Assembly: GCA_038021145.1 (NCBI GenBank)
Contig: JBBPHT010000002.1
Coordinates: 992,001-1,056,000 of the forward strand
Direction of reading: 5' to 3'
Length of the DNA: 64,000 nucleotides
From: Phyllosticta citriasiana
Taxonomy: Eukaryota; Ascomycota; Dothideomycetes; Botryosphaeriales; Phyllostictaceae
The position numbers were made by a program, and so were the translations under genes. This document shows positions 33,601 through 44,729 of this stretch, piece by piece (position 1 is the stretch's first letter; each line of letters begins with the position of its first letter). The notes beneath the pieces were generated by a model that saw only the letters and a program-made list of their open reading frames with translations, was not told the origin of the DNA and did no database searches.

Positions 33601-35254
33601 CCCAGAGAAAGGGGTTTTCCTGAGGGCCTTTGCCGTAGCGGAGTTTCACACAGTCGCCCCACACAATGACCTCTCTGCGGAGATATGCTCGAGACTGCGG
33701 ACCGGCATTGTCCTTCATTGCGTCGGCCGCCCAGATCCAGCCATTGTTGACGAGGGCAAGGGCTCGTTTGCCGTGCTTCCTGGTCGTCGCATTGTCTGGC
33801 AGCCTCGTGAAGTAGGACTCGATCAGGGGGTTCCTCTTGTTGATTACGCCAAGCTTTGGGCCATGGTCGTCCAGACGGACGTACTTGATGCGGTTGCGCA
33901 GCTGATCCATGATTGTTGCCGCGTCGTCGTCGTATTCCTTGTAAAACTCGACATTGACGTCTTGAAGGAACTTGTACATGGTGTCATAAGCGGACCTTTC
34001 GTCCGAGCTGCCCGACTTCATGCTCTCATACCGACCAAACAGAGCAGCAAGCAGGGCTGCAGCGGTTCTTGGGTCGATTCGGCGGCGGAACCTCTGACCA
34101 AGCCTGTCGTTTCCGAGGAACGCGTGCTGGATGAGCCAGTCGACCTTTTGCTTGGACGGCCAATTCTTGACTTCCTGGATGCCTGCGACGCCGAGCCTTC
34201 CAAACGCGTTGTCAGGGAAAGTGATTTCGCCTTCGGTCCATGCTTTCACAATTTCCTTTGTGTTGCGCTCGACATCGACAACGTAGTATTGCCAAAGCTG
34301 AAGCTTGTCAACGACCTCGGTCTTGATCGCAGTCATGATTCTCTGAAGGTCATCAAAACTGTTGATGATCGTTGGGAGACCGAGTTCCGGGAGGTCTCTG
34401 CCAAGCTTGAGTAGGGCAGTGTCGAGTTCGAGAGCAGCCTCGAGATGTGGAGCGGTTTCGAGATTGTATCCAGCTTCCGGATGCTCTTCCAGCCACTTGC
34501 TGTTGTTTGCAGTGTGGTTCCAGACGACATCTGTCAAAGCAAACAGCTTGTACTGGTCCTTCATTTTCTCGACCATGGCAGCAATGTCCTGCTCGCCGCG
34601 AGGAAACAGATTCTTGTCGAACTGATGCTGGTCGAAGATGCTGTATGGCGAATTGGAATTTCCTCGCATCATCAAAGGAGTGAAGTGGACCATGTTGTAG
34701 CCCCTCTGGCTGATGCCGGCCAAATGGCTTTCCCAGTCGGTCGGGTATTTGCCCATGAATTTGGAGATGATTGAGAATATGGACAGCGAGTCTAGAGGCA
34801 TGAGAGTGTTCCCGAGCTTCAGCTTTGGTGACACGTCGATGTAGTAGGTGGGCGTCTTCGTTGGTTTGGGCGAAACAAGGTCATCGGGAGAAAATTCCGG
34901 CAGAGGCGTATAGGTCGAGTAAAAGGCAAAGGCGCCGGCAGAGTAGATGGGGTAGTCAATTTCAATGGTTCCATTGAAGTCGGGACGAAGCCTGACTTTG
35001 TCAAAACGAGTCGAGCTCACATTGACACAGCAAACCTACTTGTATTCCCGGAAGCGATCACGCTGGAATTGCTCGCCCTTGGCGGGAATGTTGACCCACA
35101 AGCTGCCGAAGCGACAGATGGAGCTGGTGCCGTCAATGGCGAATCGAATGACGTAGGGCTTGTCGGTGGGAGGTGGCATGTAGATGTAGCCGCCGGGGAC
35201 ATCTGGAGCTCCGCCGTCGGTCAGAGGCAGGTAGTAAACAGTAGTTGGTGCCAT
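30497..35254 (-). CDS. gdb1: Glycogen debranching enzyme (4-alpha-glucanotransferase / amylo-1,6-glucosidase)
   Basis: A bifunctional cytosolic enzyme that shifts maltosyl/maltotriosyl units and then hydrolyses the remaining alpha-1,6 glucose. Three exons on the minus strand (35040-35254, 30653-34991, 30497-30574) give 1,543 residues, the normal size for the fungal protein. The N-terminus MAPTTVYYLPLTDGGAPDVP and FREYK join LRPDFNGTIEI across a 48-base intron. The GH13-like half has GYNMVHFTPLM, FALTDVVWNHTANNS, the nucleophile region GFRIDNCHSTPIHVAE and the acid/base region VVGAELFTGSEDMDFV. The C-terminal GH133 half includes SNDWGRAWGRDIFISLRGL, LLSSGKLPRYNSRDSVWFFL and QFNCGTWMDKMGES. The last exon encodes SPTQSWSASCLIDLYQDAKE and ends at a TAG. 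The last intron (30575-30652) is half made of a T40 run in the sense strand. Gene intact; long plus-strand frames opposite it are codon-bias shadows. Confidence 0.96.
30606..30645. repeat. A40 homopolymer (T40 in the transcript) inside the last debranching-enzyme intron
   Basis: Forty consecutive A on the plus strand, starting seven bases after the GTGAGTG donor of a 78-base intron on the minus strand. The branch-point-like GCTAAC and the TAG acceptor lie downstream. Confidence 0.95.
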
Positions 35255-35972
35255 TGTGTCGAGCAAAAAGGTAGACGATGCTGTAGACTCTGAGCGTGTA
35301 GACAGGCGCAGGAGCAATGCAAGCTATCAAGATGGCTGAGAATGTTTGAGAATGTTTCCAAGGTTGAAAGATGCAGATGAGAGTGGAGAGATGTTGGGAG
35401 AAGGGAGGACGCCAAAGAAAGAGACGGCACCAAGGAGACGCTGAGGACTCGAAGACGAGTTCCCGATGCGGCAGAGGGAAGTGGCAGCAAGTGCAGTGCT
35501 CATGGAATTATTTACAGAGCAGGAAGTGAGTGAGGTGTGGTGATGAGGTGTGGTGGTGTCAGTGAAGGTGCGGGTGGAGGATCGGCAGGCACGCGGGGGA
35601 CGCGGAGACTCCAGTCCATGGATGTCCAGTGGCCTCGATTCATCGGCGGCGCACAGACAACGTCACTGATGACCTTGTTTGCTGCACTCCCGTCCGCTGT
35701 GTGTGCTGCACTTCAAGTCCCGCCCGCCATTCCTCGTTCCCTTATTCGACCCTTGGACAGCGCCTTGCGATGGCATCTCCAGTGCTGACAATCGACGGAT
35801 TAAGTCGAGCGAAGCGTGGGTGAGCATTGCGCGTCGACTCCCTGTCTGTATCTCACCACCAACTGCTGCCGGAAGCGGCAGAGCCAAGGCCCAAGAGCCG
35901 CTGCCTTGGAACAAAAGACGACTGTTGCAGGCCTTTGGTAATGGGCTGCGGCTGCTATTTGAGCCGCAAGAA

Positions 35973-36026
35973 GAGCAGACGAGCAGACGAGCAGACGAGC
36001 AGACGAGCAGACGAGCAGACGAGCAG
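35973..36026. repeat. 8-bp minisatellite (GAGCAGAC)6+
   Basis: Six perfect head-to-tail copies of GAGCAGAC (35973-36020) plus a partial seventh. Because 8 is not a multiple of 3, the array is open in more than one frame and generates the repetitive translations seen there. Confidence 0.93.
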
Positions 36027-36540
36027 CTAAGTGTTTCATGCCAGCAGGCGAAGAGGCTAGCAGTAGCGCTGGTAGTGCTGGCGTCAGAGTGAGCTTGGCG
36101 ATGAGCCTTGTTCTTCCTCGTCGTCTCCAGCTGTCGTCTGTCGGTCGGGCCCAATCTAAAAATTTGGTCAGGTGCGGCGGTGAAACAACGGCACCTCGAT
36201 GGCCACGAGAGGCGATTCCTTGTTTCAACTGGTGGCAGTCTGCTTGGGATAAACTCTGACAGCACTGCTTTCACGACGGTAGTAGCGACGCGCAGGAACC
36301 TTGGGCCTGCACGCACAACACCAGCACGACTAATCTCTAGACGGTCGTAGTCGCGGTTTAGAAGCTGCCGCCATTGCCAAGCATGCCTCAAAGACGTCGA
36401 ACAATGCAGGGCAGAAGAGATGAGGAATACGCAATGCCGCTGCAGGCTATGGCGAGGTTCGGAGGGTCGGGGGTCGGGACAGGGATCCAAGCGATGCGAG
36501 CCGCGCGCGGGGCCTTCTCGTAGCCATCACGACCTGAATC

Positions 36541-36579
36541 GTTGTTGCTGTTGTTGTTGTCGGCGTGATTGTTGTTGTT

Positions 36580-36615
<36 letters not shown>
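36541..36615. repeat. (GTT)n / (TCG)n triplet repeats
   Basis: Interrupted GTT repeats (36541-36580) run into about 11 perfect TCG/GTC units (36581-36615). Non-coding by context. Confidence 0.9.
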
Positions 36616-36616
<1 letters not shown>

Positions 36617-37205
36617 GCACGCGGCAATGGCATTGCGGATTGCTGCGCGTGTGTTTAAGTACAGCTCGCCGGATCAGAGCGGATGGTGTTTGATTGTCCG
36701 GAGGAGGCGAGCGTGTGTTGGGCGCAGCGGGGAGCGGAGACAGCAGTGGGCAGACCGAGGCTTGGTCGCGAGAGCTGTGGCACACGAGCCAAAGATCAGG
36801 GGCAAAATAAAAATATGGGATGGAATATAGACAGGAAGCATTGGGTTAGAATAGCTGTAATCAGGCTTTTGGTTCGAGTCGCAGAACACCCGACCTAGAG
36901 GGCAACTGAGCGGATACACCCCAGACGCGACGCGGACAGCAATGCAATGTTCGTCTTTGCTCAGATTGCGGTGGACCAGGGGGGGGGGGGAGGCTCAGAG
37001 CATCTATATTTACCAAGTCTGGCGGTCCTCATCAGACTTCACGAAGCGCAAGAGGCACCCAAAGAAGACGGCGGCTCTTAAGCAACAGCCGCCCGAAGAG
37101 CCGTACAAGGACCTCCTGGACGGCGCCCACACCAGCCAGATGCGACTTGGACCTGCGACTATAGCTAGCTGCATCCATCGCTCCAGATCAAAGCCCACGA
37201 AACAA

Positions 37206-37243
37206 CTGACCTGACCGACCTGACCGACCTGACCGACCTGACC
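37206..37243. repeat. 9-bp tandem repeat (CTGACCGAC)
   Basis: Three perfect copies at 37211-37237 with partial copies on both sides. Confidence 0.9.
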
Positions 37244-37305
37244 TCGCACGCGCCCGTCGATTGCTGCTCCGCCCTGCCACTGGACGGACTGCCTGTTTCC
37301 CGACC

Positions 37306-37327
37306 CCGTCCGTCCGTCCGTCCGTCC
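37306..37327. repeat. (CCGT)n tetranucleotide repeat
   Basis: Five consecutive CCGT units in pyrimidine-rich DNA upstream of the RhoGAP gene. Confidence 0.85.
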
Positions 37328-37747
37328 TTGTTCCCCCACGAGCTGCCGCCCTCAGTGCCAGGCACCCGCTCTCCGCCGCCGCCGTCCCTTTTCGCCAGCC
37401 ACCGCTCCCTCCCACGTCCCACCAGACCGCTCTCCGTGACAACCAACAACTACTCCTGCGTTTTGTTGCGACCTCGCTGCTTTGACCCACCTTCGCCCTA
37501 CGCACAGCCAGTAGCCTGTCTGTGTCTTCTCGCCTGCCTCGCCCCTCCCGGCCCTACCTTGCCCCAATCCACGCGGTGCCTCCTGCGGCCCGGATCGCGT
37601 CTGCTCCTCACGCTGCACCTCTCAGCTCCTCGCCATACATTACGACGATACCGTGTCACCCTGCGCCCGGCAGTCCGAGACGACCCGCCCTAGCGGATTG
37701 TAAGTCGCTGCTCTTTGTTCTATCTTATCTTCTCTGAAACTAGAAGC

Positions 37748-37778
37748 CCTCTCTCTCTCTCTCTCCCCCCCCCCCCTT
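37748..37778. repeat. (CT)n followed by C12
   Basis: An alternating CT run that passes into a run of about twelve C, about 570 bases upstream of the RhoGAP ATG. Confidence 0.85.
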
Positions 37779-38350
37779 CCCGTCATCCCCTCCCCCTCCT
37801 CTCCCTTTCCCCCAATAACCCGCCTCGTCTCCTCGCCCGTTTGCCGCGCCCATTGTGCTTCCGCAATTGCCTCCTTCGGTCGTGTAACAAACGGGCTGAC
37901 GGACTAGATCCAGCTCGCGCATAAGCTTCAACCACTGACGCCGACTCCCCTTTGTCGAATCCCGCCGCCCAACCAACACCAAACAAGCGCCACGAAGCAA
38001 GCACAAGTGATCCGCGCGTTGCACAAGTACAGTTTAGCTGGCCTGGTTGCGGGTTCCTGCTTAGTCTCTCGGGGCCCCATTCATCTTAGGGTGACGGGCC
38101 CGTCAGGTGTGTATAGCGCGGATGCCCACATTCCACCCTGTGTCCTCGCTGGAATCGAAGCTAATCGTCATGTCGGACAACAGTGTCGAGGTAAACACCC
38201 ACCGTGCTTGATACCGTCGCTGCCAAGAGCGCACAGCATCGTCGAGCCCCTTGACTCGTCACATTGCCTTGTCTGCCAATTGAGGGCGCCCACGGCTAAT
38301 ACGTGTTGCAGCCGTTGGATTGGGCCCAACCGCGGAGGACGCTGCGAAAG

Positions 38351-40491
38351 ATGCCGAAATCCCCCTCCTTGTCTTCAAGCAATCAGAACAACAAAGGCGC
38401 GACCCAGTCGTCGAGTGCCGAAAGTCCACAGAGCCCTCAGAGCCCTGCGTCGCCCTCGAGACTGGGATCGAGCCACCATGAGATGAACAGCCTTTCTCAG
38501 GACTCGCACTCGCACCCTCATCCGGCGCCACCCAGGTCTGCCCACTCGGCCACTCCTCCCCGCGAAGAGTCGTCGCGACGCTTCTTTTCGCACCACAAAG
38601 CGTCCAAGTCGACGACAAGAGTGGGGGCAGAGGGTGGCATGTCGACGATGAGACAGGTCTCAGAATCGGGGCCGGTTCCGTCGTCCTCGCATCACCCCCA
38701 CCCATACAAGCAAGCGTCAGGATCGTCTCCAGACGTGAGTAGGTCTCTGGACAACGCTAGCATATCTAGTGGTAAGCGAAAAATCATGCTACCTAGACAA
38801 GTCTTGCCGATCTCTAACGGTGTGCGCTCTCCAGATACCACTCACGACTTTGACCAGCGCAACGATGCTGGCAGCACCAAATCGTCCCAACATCCTTTGC
38901 CTTCTGAATACGGCTCCCAGAGGAGACCCAACGCCAAAAATCGCTTCAATCTGCTTGGACGTTCTCGTTCTGTGCGATCGGATGACGCAGTGAATACCAA
39001 CAACAATAACAACAACAACAACAACAACAACGAAGTACAGCAGCCGAAGCCCTCTCCGTTGGCACATCGTTTCGCACCCGCCTCCGAACAAGGCGAAAAG
39101 CGCTCCGAAGACAGGCGCAAAAGGCCAGTCCCTGAAAACGGATTGCGGACTGCGCCGATCCAGGACAAGGCATTTCGTGACATGCTCAACTCGCAGCCCC
39201 GTACTCGGTCTGCTGACCGTGACCCTGACGGAGGCCACTCGTCGCATCCAAAGGAAAAGAAGGAGACGTTTTTCTCGTCATCGTTCAAGGACAGCGGTGG
39301 AGCCGCATTCTTCAACAACATCAAGAATACTGGAGAGAAAACTGCGGCCAACATTGGCAAAGCTGGCAAGGCTGGAAAAGGTTTCTTCGGCAAACTCACG
39401 CGCAACGGAAGCTCACACGAGCGGGACCACGGCCCTCAACTCGACGAGAACTATGTGTGCAAAGTCATCAACCTTCCCCTTGTCGAGCAAACCAGGAAAA
39501 CCAGGATATCAAAGAGGCTGGCAGCATCCAAGGACAAGACGGAATTTTGGATGCCTGCACTGCCTTGGAGGTGTATCGAGTAGGTGGCTTTCCAATAGTC
39601 GAATTCTGGACGGGCCGCTGACAATCAAATAGCTACTTGAACATGAACGGGTGCGAAGAAGAGGGTCTTTATCGTGTACCAGGCAGCGGCAAAGATGTCA
39701 AGTACTGGCAAATGCGCTTTGACAAAGGTACGCCAAAACGACGCGATTTAAGGCCCGCCGAGACTGACCGCATGAGCGCAGAACTCGACATCAACCTGTT
39801 CGACGAGGACGAATTGTACGACATCAACATCATCGGATCCATGTTCAAGGCCTGGCTTCGAGAGCTCCCAGACGAGATTTTCCCAAAGGCCACCCAGCAA
39901 AGGATCCAAGAAAACTGCCGCGATGCGAAAACGACGCCACAGATGCTCAAGGATGAGCTGTCCAAGCTCCCACCCTTTAACTACTACCTCTTGTTCGCCA
40001 TCACTTGCCATATTAGTCTGCTCCACTCCTGTTCAGAGAAGAACAAGATGGACTACCGGAACCTCTGTATTTGTTTCCAGCCGTGTATGAAGATTGAGGC
40101 CTTTTGTTTTCAATTCCTTGTCTTAGACTGGCGCAACTGTTGGCAGGGTTGCTGGACTGAAAAGGAGTACCTGGAGAAGGAGATGCGCATTCTGGAGCCC
40201 GAAAAGTATCCTGCGATCCCTCCTCCGTCGTCACACTCGGAAAACAACCAAGAAAGCCCGCAAGAAGACAATGAGCGGGCTGAATCTTCTGGAAGCAGCA
40301 AGCCGTCGACAATCAACAGCTCGACCCCTGACAAGCCTCGGCCTCGGCCTCTCAACGCAGCTGGCTCACGCGAACATGAAGACGAAGATGTCACACCTAC
40401 GCAGGCCAACCGCACGGGCGTGCGCAACAACGACTTGCCCAAGCTCTCTCCGATGAAGCCTCTGTCGCCGATTGCCCTCTCCCACAATTGA
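38351..40491 (+). CDS. RhoGAP-domain protein (Rho GTPase activating protein)
   Basis: Stimulates GTP hydrolysis by Rho-family GTPases, acting in cell polarity or wall growth. Four exons (38351-38771, 38835-39579, 39633-39727, 39782-40491) give 656 residues. The first 370 residues are disordered, Ser/Pro/His-rich, with a poly-Asn run coded by AAC/AAT triplets (38997-39031) and a basic KKETFFSSSFKDSGGAAFF block. The RhoGAP domain runs from VCKVINLPLVEQTRK; the arginine finger is in EEEGLYRVPGSG. Further marks are DELYDINIIGSMFKAWLREL, PFNYYLLFAITCHISLL and MDYRNLCICFQPCMKI. The tail is acidic and Pro-rich. Introns 1 (63 bases) and 3 (54 bases) are multiples of three without stops, so unspliced reading stays open. 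I call them introns because they have GTAAGC/GTACGC donors and CAG acceptors, and because removing the third restores RFDKELDINLF. I chose the ATG at 38351 over an in-frame non-ATG extension. Which Rho it regulates is not visible. Confidence 0.9.
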
Positions 40492-41521
40492 GCGTCGACA
40501 CGACCACTTTTGGTTTGCACGTGGAAAGCAAGGAGGCCGGCCTCTTAGCAGCTTTAGACTGTTCTGGACGAAGCTCAAAAGCAATTGGCGCAAAGATGGT
40601 CATGAGCGTCTGCGGATCTTTTTTTTATTGGACAGTTTCAATATGGCTTTGTGGATTCCCCCATGCAACTGTTGGCTGCGATCTGTTTGGTCTCGGCGTA
40701 GAACGACGACGTCTGACCTGAGCAGGCAATGGGTCGCCAGCCCGCTGCCAGCACTCATCCTTCGGCAACCAATGCACTTTGATCAGGTTCTTTGTTCTGT
40801 TCGAATACCCATTTCCTTGGTCTGGACTGCTTTGCTTAATTGTTTGGCGTTTTGAGAGCAGCCAATCGAGCAGCACGTCCTTTTGTCAGCATCGCAATTA
40901 CTTCATCACTTCGTTTCTGCATGCCCCAGGCAATTTTCATATACAAGTCTCATGGTCGATTGGCCGACGGAGTTGAAGAGGGCACGCACTTGGGCGGTTG
41001 GAAGGCCAGAATGCATCGAGGACTTTTGCCCCAGTGGCGGTGAGCAGCAGCTGTTGGTTAGAGGGGATTGTATGATATGAGAACGGGAAGCCAGCCCTTT
41101 TTTTTTTTTTTTTTTTTTTCTTTCTTTTTTTGACCCAGTGTGTATCATGTAGCACCACGTGCGAGCAAGCATGGTGTATGAGCCGTGTCAGACTTGCCGG
41201 GAGGATGTAGGAGCTGTATCAAAGTCGTGCTGGAACCAGGCACCGTGACCGACCACGACCATGGTCATGGTTGTGGGTGGGTGACTTGCAGGTTTCAAGC
41301 TCAGCTCAGCTCAGCCGTCGTAGGGGAACTTTTTGGCCAGCGGGGAACCAACCCAAGCCGCCGCCATCCCTGCCCGCCCGCCAAGTCAAGGTCGGGTGGC
41401 CCTGGCGCCGTTAGTTATCCTGACGTCGCAAGCTCCACGACTACGCGCAAGATCAATCAACCTCACAATATCGACTGTGTACCGTGCCTACCTCTCTCAT
41501 CCCACGACTCGCCCGGCGACC
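40492..41521. other. Intergenic, 1 kb, between RhoGAP and PAM17 genes
   Basis: 3' region of the RhoGAP gene and promoter of PAM17. Holds a T22 tract (41098-41119) and an imperfect inverted repeat with arms CCACGACCATG and CATGGTTGTGG at about 41253-41277. No coding frame supported. Confidence 0.55.
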
Positions 41522-42592
41522 ATGCTCACCTCTACCGCGATCCCCGCTCGCGCCGCCTCTGTCGCCAACGCGGCTCTGCGTCCACGCTACCTGTCGGCCA
41601 ACTTCGTTCCATGCGTCAACACTACGTCCTACAGCACTACGCCTTCACACCGATCATCATCAATCAGCCTGCTGCCATCGCACCCGACCAAGCGCGCCTC
41701 CAGCCTCACGACCAAGGTCCGTCCGCAGCTGTCCCAGCCCTCCCGCACAGCTCCCTTGGTCCGGCATAGCAGCACACAGTCCGCGGCAGCCACGTCCCCC
41801 ACAGCCTCTTCAACCGCATCAAACATCCCCGACGGCACCCTGACATGGAACCGCTTTCTGGCGCTGCGCAAGACACGGCGCCGCATCTCGTTGCTGTCGT
41901 CTGTGCTGGCGGCCATTGCCTCGACGGCCGGCGGCACCTACTTTGTGCTTAGCATGAACCTGGACAGCGTGGGCGCGACGACGTTTGGTCTCGACCCGCT
42001 CATCGTCATGGGCCTCAGCGTCATTGGCACCGGCTGCGTGGGGTGGCTGCTCGGTCCCGCCCTGGGTGACGCGGTATTCAGACTCTGGTACAGGCGCATC
42101 GGGAACCAGATCGCTGAGGTGCGTCTCTTTTCTTTTCTTTTCTTTTTCTTTCGTCCCTTTCTTTTATCCTTCGAGTCTCACGCCCCACTCATCCAAGACA
42201 CGGCCGTGTTTGAGCCTGACGGCGCGCGAATCCTCGAATCCTCTTTGTCTTTCGTGTAGTTCTTTTTTTTTTTTTTTTTTTTTCTTTTCTTTTCTCTCCC
42301 TCCTGCCTCCTGCCCCACGCCTCCCGCTCCAGCCCGCCCGCCCGACTGACATGCTCTCGCGTACGTGCAGAAAGAGAAGGCTTTCCTCCACCGCATCAAG
42401 ACGTTCCGCGTCGACCCTGCCCAGTCGTCGTACACGAACCCCGTGCCCGACTTTTACGGCGAGAAGATCGGCTCCGTGGCCGACTACCGCCGCTGGCTCA
42501 AGGATCAGCGCGCCTACAACCTCAAGACCTCGGGCACCCCGCGCGGCGGCGCCGGTGCCGTCGCCCTCGGCAAGCGGAGGAAAGCCATCTAG
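41522..42592 (+). CDS. pam17: PAM17, subunit of the mitochondrial presequence translocase-associated motor
   Basis: An inner-membrane protein that helps organise the TIM23 import motor (Pam16/Pam18 module). Exons 41522-42118 and 42371-42592 (252-base intron, GTGCGT donor, GTGCAG acceptor, phase 0) give 272 residues. The first 90 or so residues are rich in Ala, Ser and Arg and poor in acidic residues, a mitochondrial presequence. The domain starts at TLTWNRFLALRKTRRRISLL, followed by two membrane segments (VLAAIASTAGGTYFVLSM and LIVMGLSVIGTGCVGWLLGP). The family-defining C-terminus follows: KEKAFLHRIKTFRVDP, NPVPDFYGEKIGSVADYRRW, LKDQRAYN. The intron contains a T21 run (42263-42283). The presequence is longer than in yeast but usual for filamentous fungi. 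Gene intact. Confidence 0.95.
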
Positions 42593-43171
42593 ATTCGTGC
42601 CTCATGATGATGGCAATTGATGGTTTCGGGTATGGTGGTGGTTGGTGACGAACGATTCTGCTGCTTGAGAAAGAATGTACGTAGGAATTTGGTGGTGTTG
42701 GTGGTGGTATAAATTAAGCCGCAGACTGCAAGATGGTCGGTTCGCTGGTTTGAGTAAAAGCAGCCGGAACCCTGTCTGTCCATTGGCATCAAGGGGATAA
42801 GTTTGAGCCGGTCGTCAGCTTTCGAAGACGGAGACCCGGAATCAGAAGCAGAGAGGGGCATGTCACTGTTGACAAGAGCAGCCCGTCGAAGGCAGTACCG
42901 CAGGCAGTCGTCATCGTGAGATACAGATGGATACCAGGCACGGCGTCTTCGCGCTCGATCCATCATCACACCTCTCTCACTCTCTCCCTCTCTCTCTATC
43001 TGTCTGTCTGTCTGACAGGCCGTCCCCATTTGAACCATAACCAAACAAACACAAAAAAGCAGGCGTTCGATATTTTGTCAGCGGGTATAGGAATTGGTTG
43101 GTAGTCCGGTATCAGTATGTACAGCGAAGCAAGGCATATAGGAGGAGGAGGAGTTCATGTAGCTATCATCG

Positions 43172-43215
43172 GTAGCTGCAACTGCTGCTGCTGCTGCTGC
43201 TGCTGCTGCAGCTAC
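43172..43215. repeat. Perfect 9-bp inverted repeat around a (CTG)9 array
   Basis: Arms GTAGCTGCA (43172-43180) and TGCAGCTAC (43207-43215) are exact reverse complements and enclose nine CTG/TGC units, themselves hairpin-prone. A (CTA)n run follows directly. Confidence 0.9.
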
Positions 43216-43432
43216 TACTACTACTACTACGGCAGAGTATTGCAAAAAAGCAATCCATCTCCACATTTTCCATGTCACTGTTTTCCCATGATGACTTTGG
43301 TCCGCAGTCATGTCAGGTGTCAGCTCCTTGCATCGCCGCGGCCGCACTCAGAGTGGGAGCTGATGTTCAGCACCGCAGCTGATTACTTGCACATGGACAG
43401 CTGTCGTTGAGCTTGAGAACCTGAGCCCACGG

Positions 43433-43434
<2 letters not shown>

Positions 43435-43467
<33 letters not shown>
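43435..43467. repeat. (CTG)11 triplet repeat
   Basis: Eleven uninterrupted CTG units, about 220 bases from the hairpin-flanked CTG array. Confidence 0.92.
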
Positions 43468-43469
<2 letters not shown>

Positions 43470-44729
43470 TGGTCCTCGACGTCCACTCATCGTGCAGCGG
43501 TCAATTGCAAACCCCAATGGGCAAACGCACGGTGGGTGTTGAAAGGTTATGCTGTAATGCCCGGATTCAAGCTGCGTGGTAAACGTCAGCTCCCGTCCCT
43601 CCCTATGTGCAAACTACGGTTTAGTTGACGAATACTCACTAAACCAAACGAAAGCAGCATCTGGAGATCTGGATTCGTTTTTGCGAACGGATGAACGAGT
43701 GAGGCAATGACAAGATACGAAAGGGATCTGTTCAGCAGTTGCACAACAGAGTGTAAGGATCAATGGTACAGCTATCTAGGTACATGCAGTTGAGACTCGT
43801 TGTCCCCATCCCGAGGCTACCTTTCTCTCCTCACTGTCGCTGTATCAACCGGTCAGTCTGCTGGTCCATTCAAGGGTGTGCGGCATTAAGAGCAGTCATG
43901 CCAGTCATCCTATTGATCAATCGCCTTTGTCACAAGATTTCCAGCAGCGTTGGAAGGAACAGTTGTGGATGGGGGCAGAGGTTCGTATTGCGCAATTGCT
44001 GCGGCTCCGTACCAGCTTTGGCAAGGTATGTAGAATACGGGAAGGGGCGCGGTGCTCATCCGAGCTATACGGGACGCTTGAGTGGCGACAACGGACCAAG
44101 ACACGCCTGGAGAGTTGCTTGGTAAGAGCTGCTGTGGGAGCTATGTTCCGGGACTGTGTTCGTCGTGATTGAATCTCACACGTAGGCCGGCTCCGGGGCA
44201 AGACGTCGTCAGGTCAAAGGCGAACGGTGTATCCGTGGACGATCGGAGAAGCTGAGATCGGCCTATGCGAGAAGCCGCGAAAGCACTGTCTGGAGTTCAC
44301 GGGCTGAGAGGATTCACTTGCACCACTTACCTGGCTGACCGCAGCAAATAGTCAGCTCGACATGTCCAGCGGAACGTAGGGCCTCATCGATTTCACGAGC
44401 AAATAGCTTTAAATAGAGTTGAAGCAGATCGACAATGGTTATGCGGATCATTCACCCATGTGAAAGCCTCCATTGTTGGTTTTTGATCATGCTGAAAAAG
44501 CTCCATTGATAGGCCGCAGTCGTAGTGGTTTTGTCCCTTTTGCGGTAGTTACACCGGGTTGGTTATCCCACTGTCGTGGGTATACGCCGACCACCGAAAC
44601 GTTGTTTGCAAAATCCCTGCTGGCTCAAAGACTCCGTTATGCCCGTAAACCCAGGAATTCTGTTTTGGTTCTCCCATTTCCTTGCATCGCACGCGCTGCT
44701 GCTACTCTCCGACTCGCAGAAAACCCCGT

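Larger units (their letters stand above)
35255..38350. other. 3.1-kb divergent intergenic region, repeat-rich
   Basis: Separates the minus-strand debranching enzyme gene and the plus-strand RhoGAP gene, both starting outward. No frame shows domains or coherent splicing; the larger ones (35663-36490 minus, 37328-37693 plus) translate to low-complexity sequence. It contains five simple-sequence or minisatellite blocks listed separately. Pyrimidine-rich DNA from about 37260 to 37960 probably belongs to a long RhoGAP promoter/leader, possibly with a leader intron. Confidence 0.5.
42593..44729. other. 2.1-kb convergent intergenic region between PAM17 and RPL11
   Basis: Contains the 3' regions of both genes and triplet repeats, including two CTG arrays (listed). 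The frames at 43763-44125 and 43876-44172 have no recognisable product, and no tRNA was found. Confidence 0.5.

Noticed and set aside
33047..34414. 455-codon plus-strand frame opposite the debranching enzyme gene
   Set aside because: A shadow of GC-biased codons on the other strand; the translation has no coherent domain, while the minus strand is a clear enzyme.
35973..36026. Possible CRISPR-like or coding repeat
   Set aside because: Pure head-to-tail 8-bp units without spacers; a minisatellite.
36868..36880. GGTTCGAGTC, like a tRNA T-loop
   Set aside because: No T-stem pairing, acceptor stem or anticodon arm around it.
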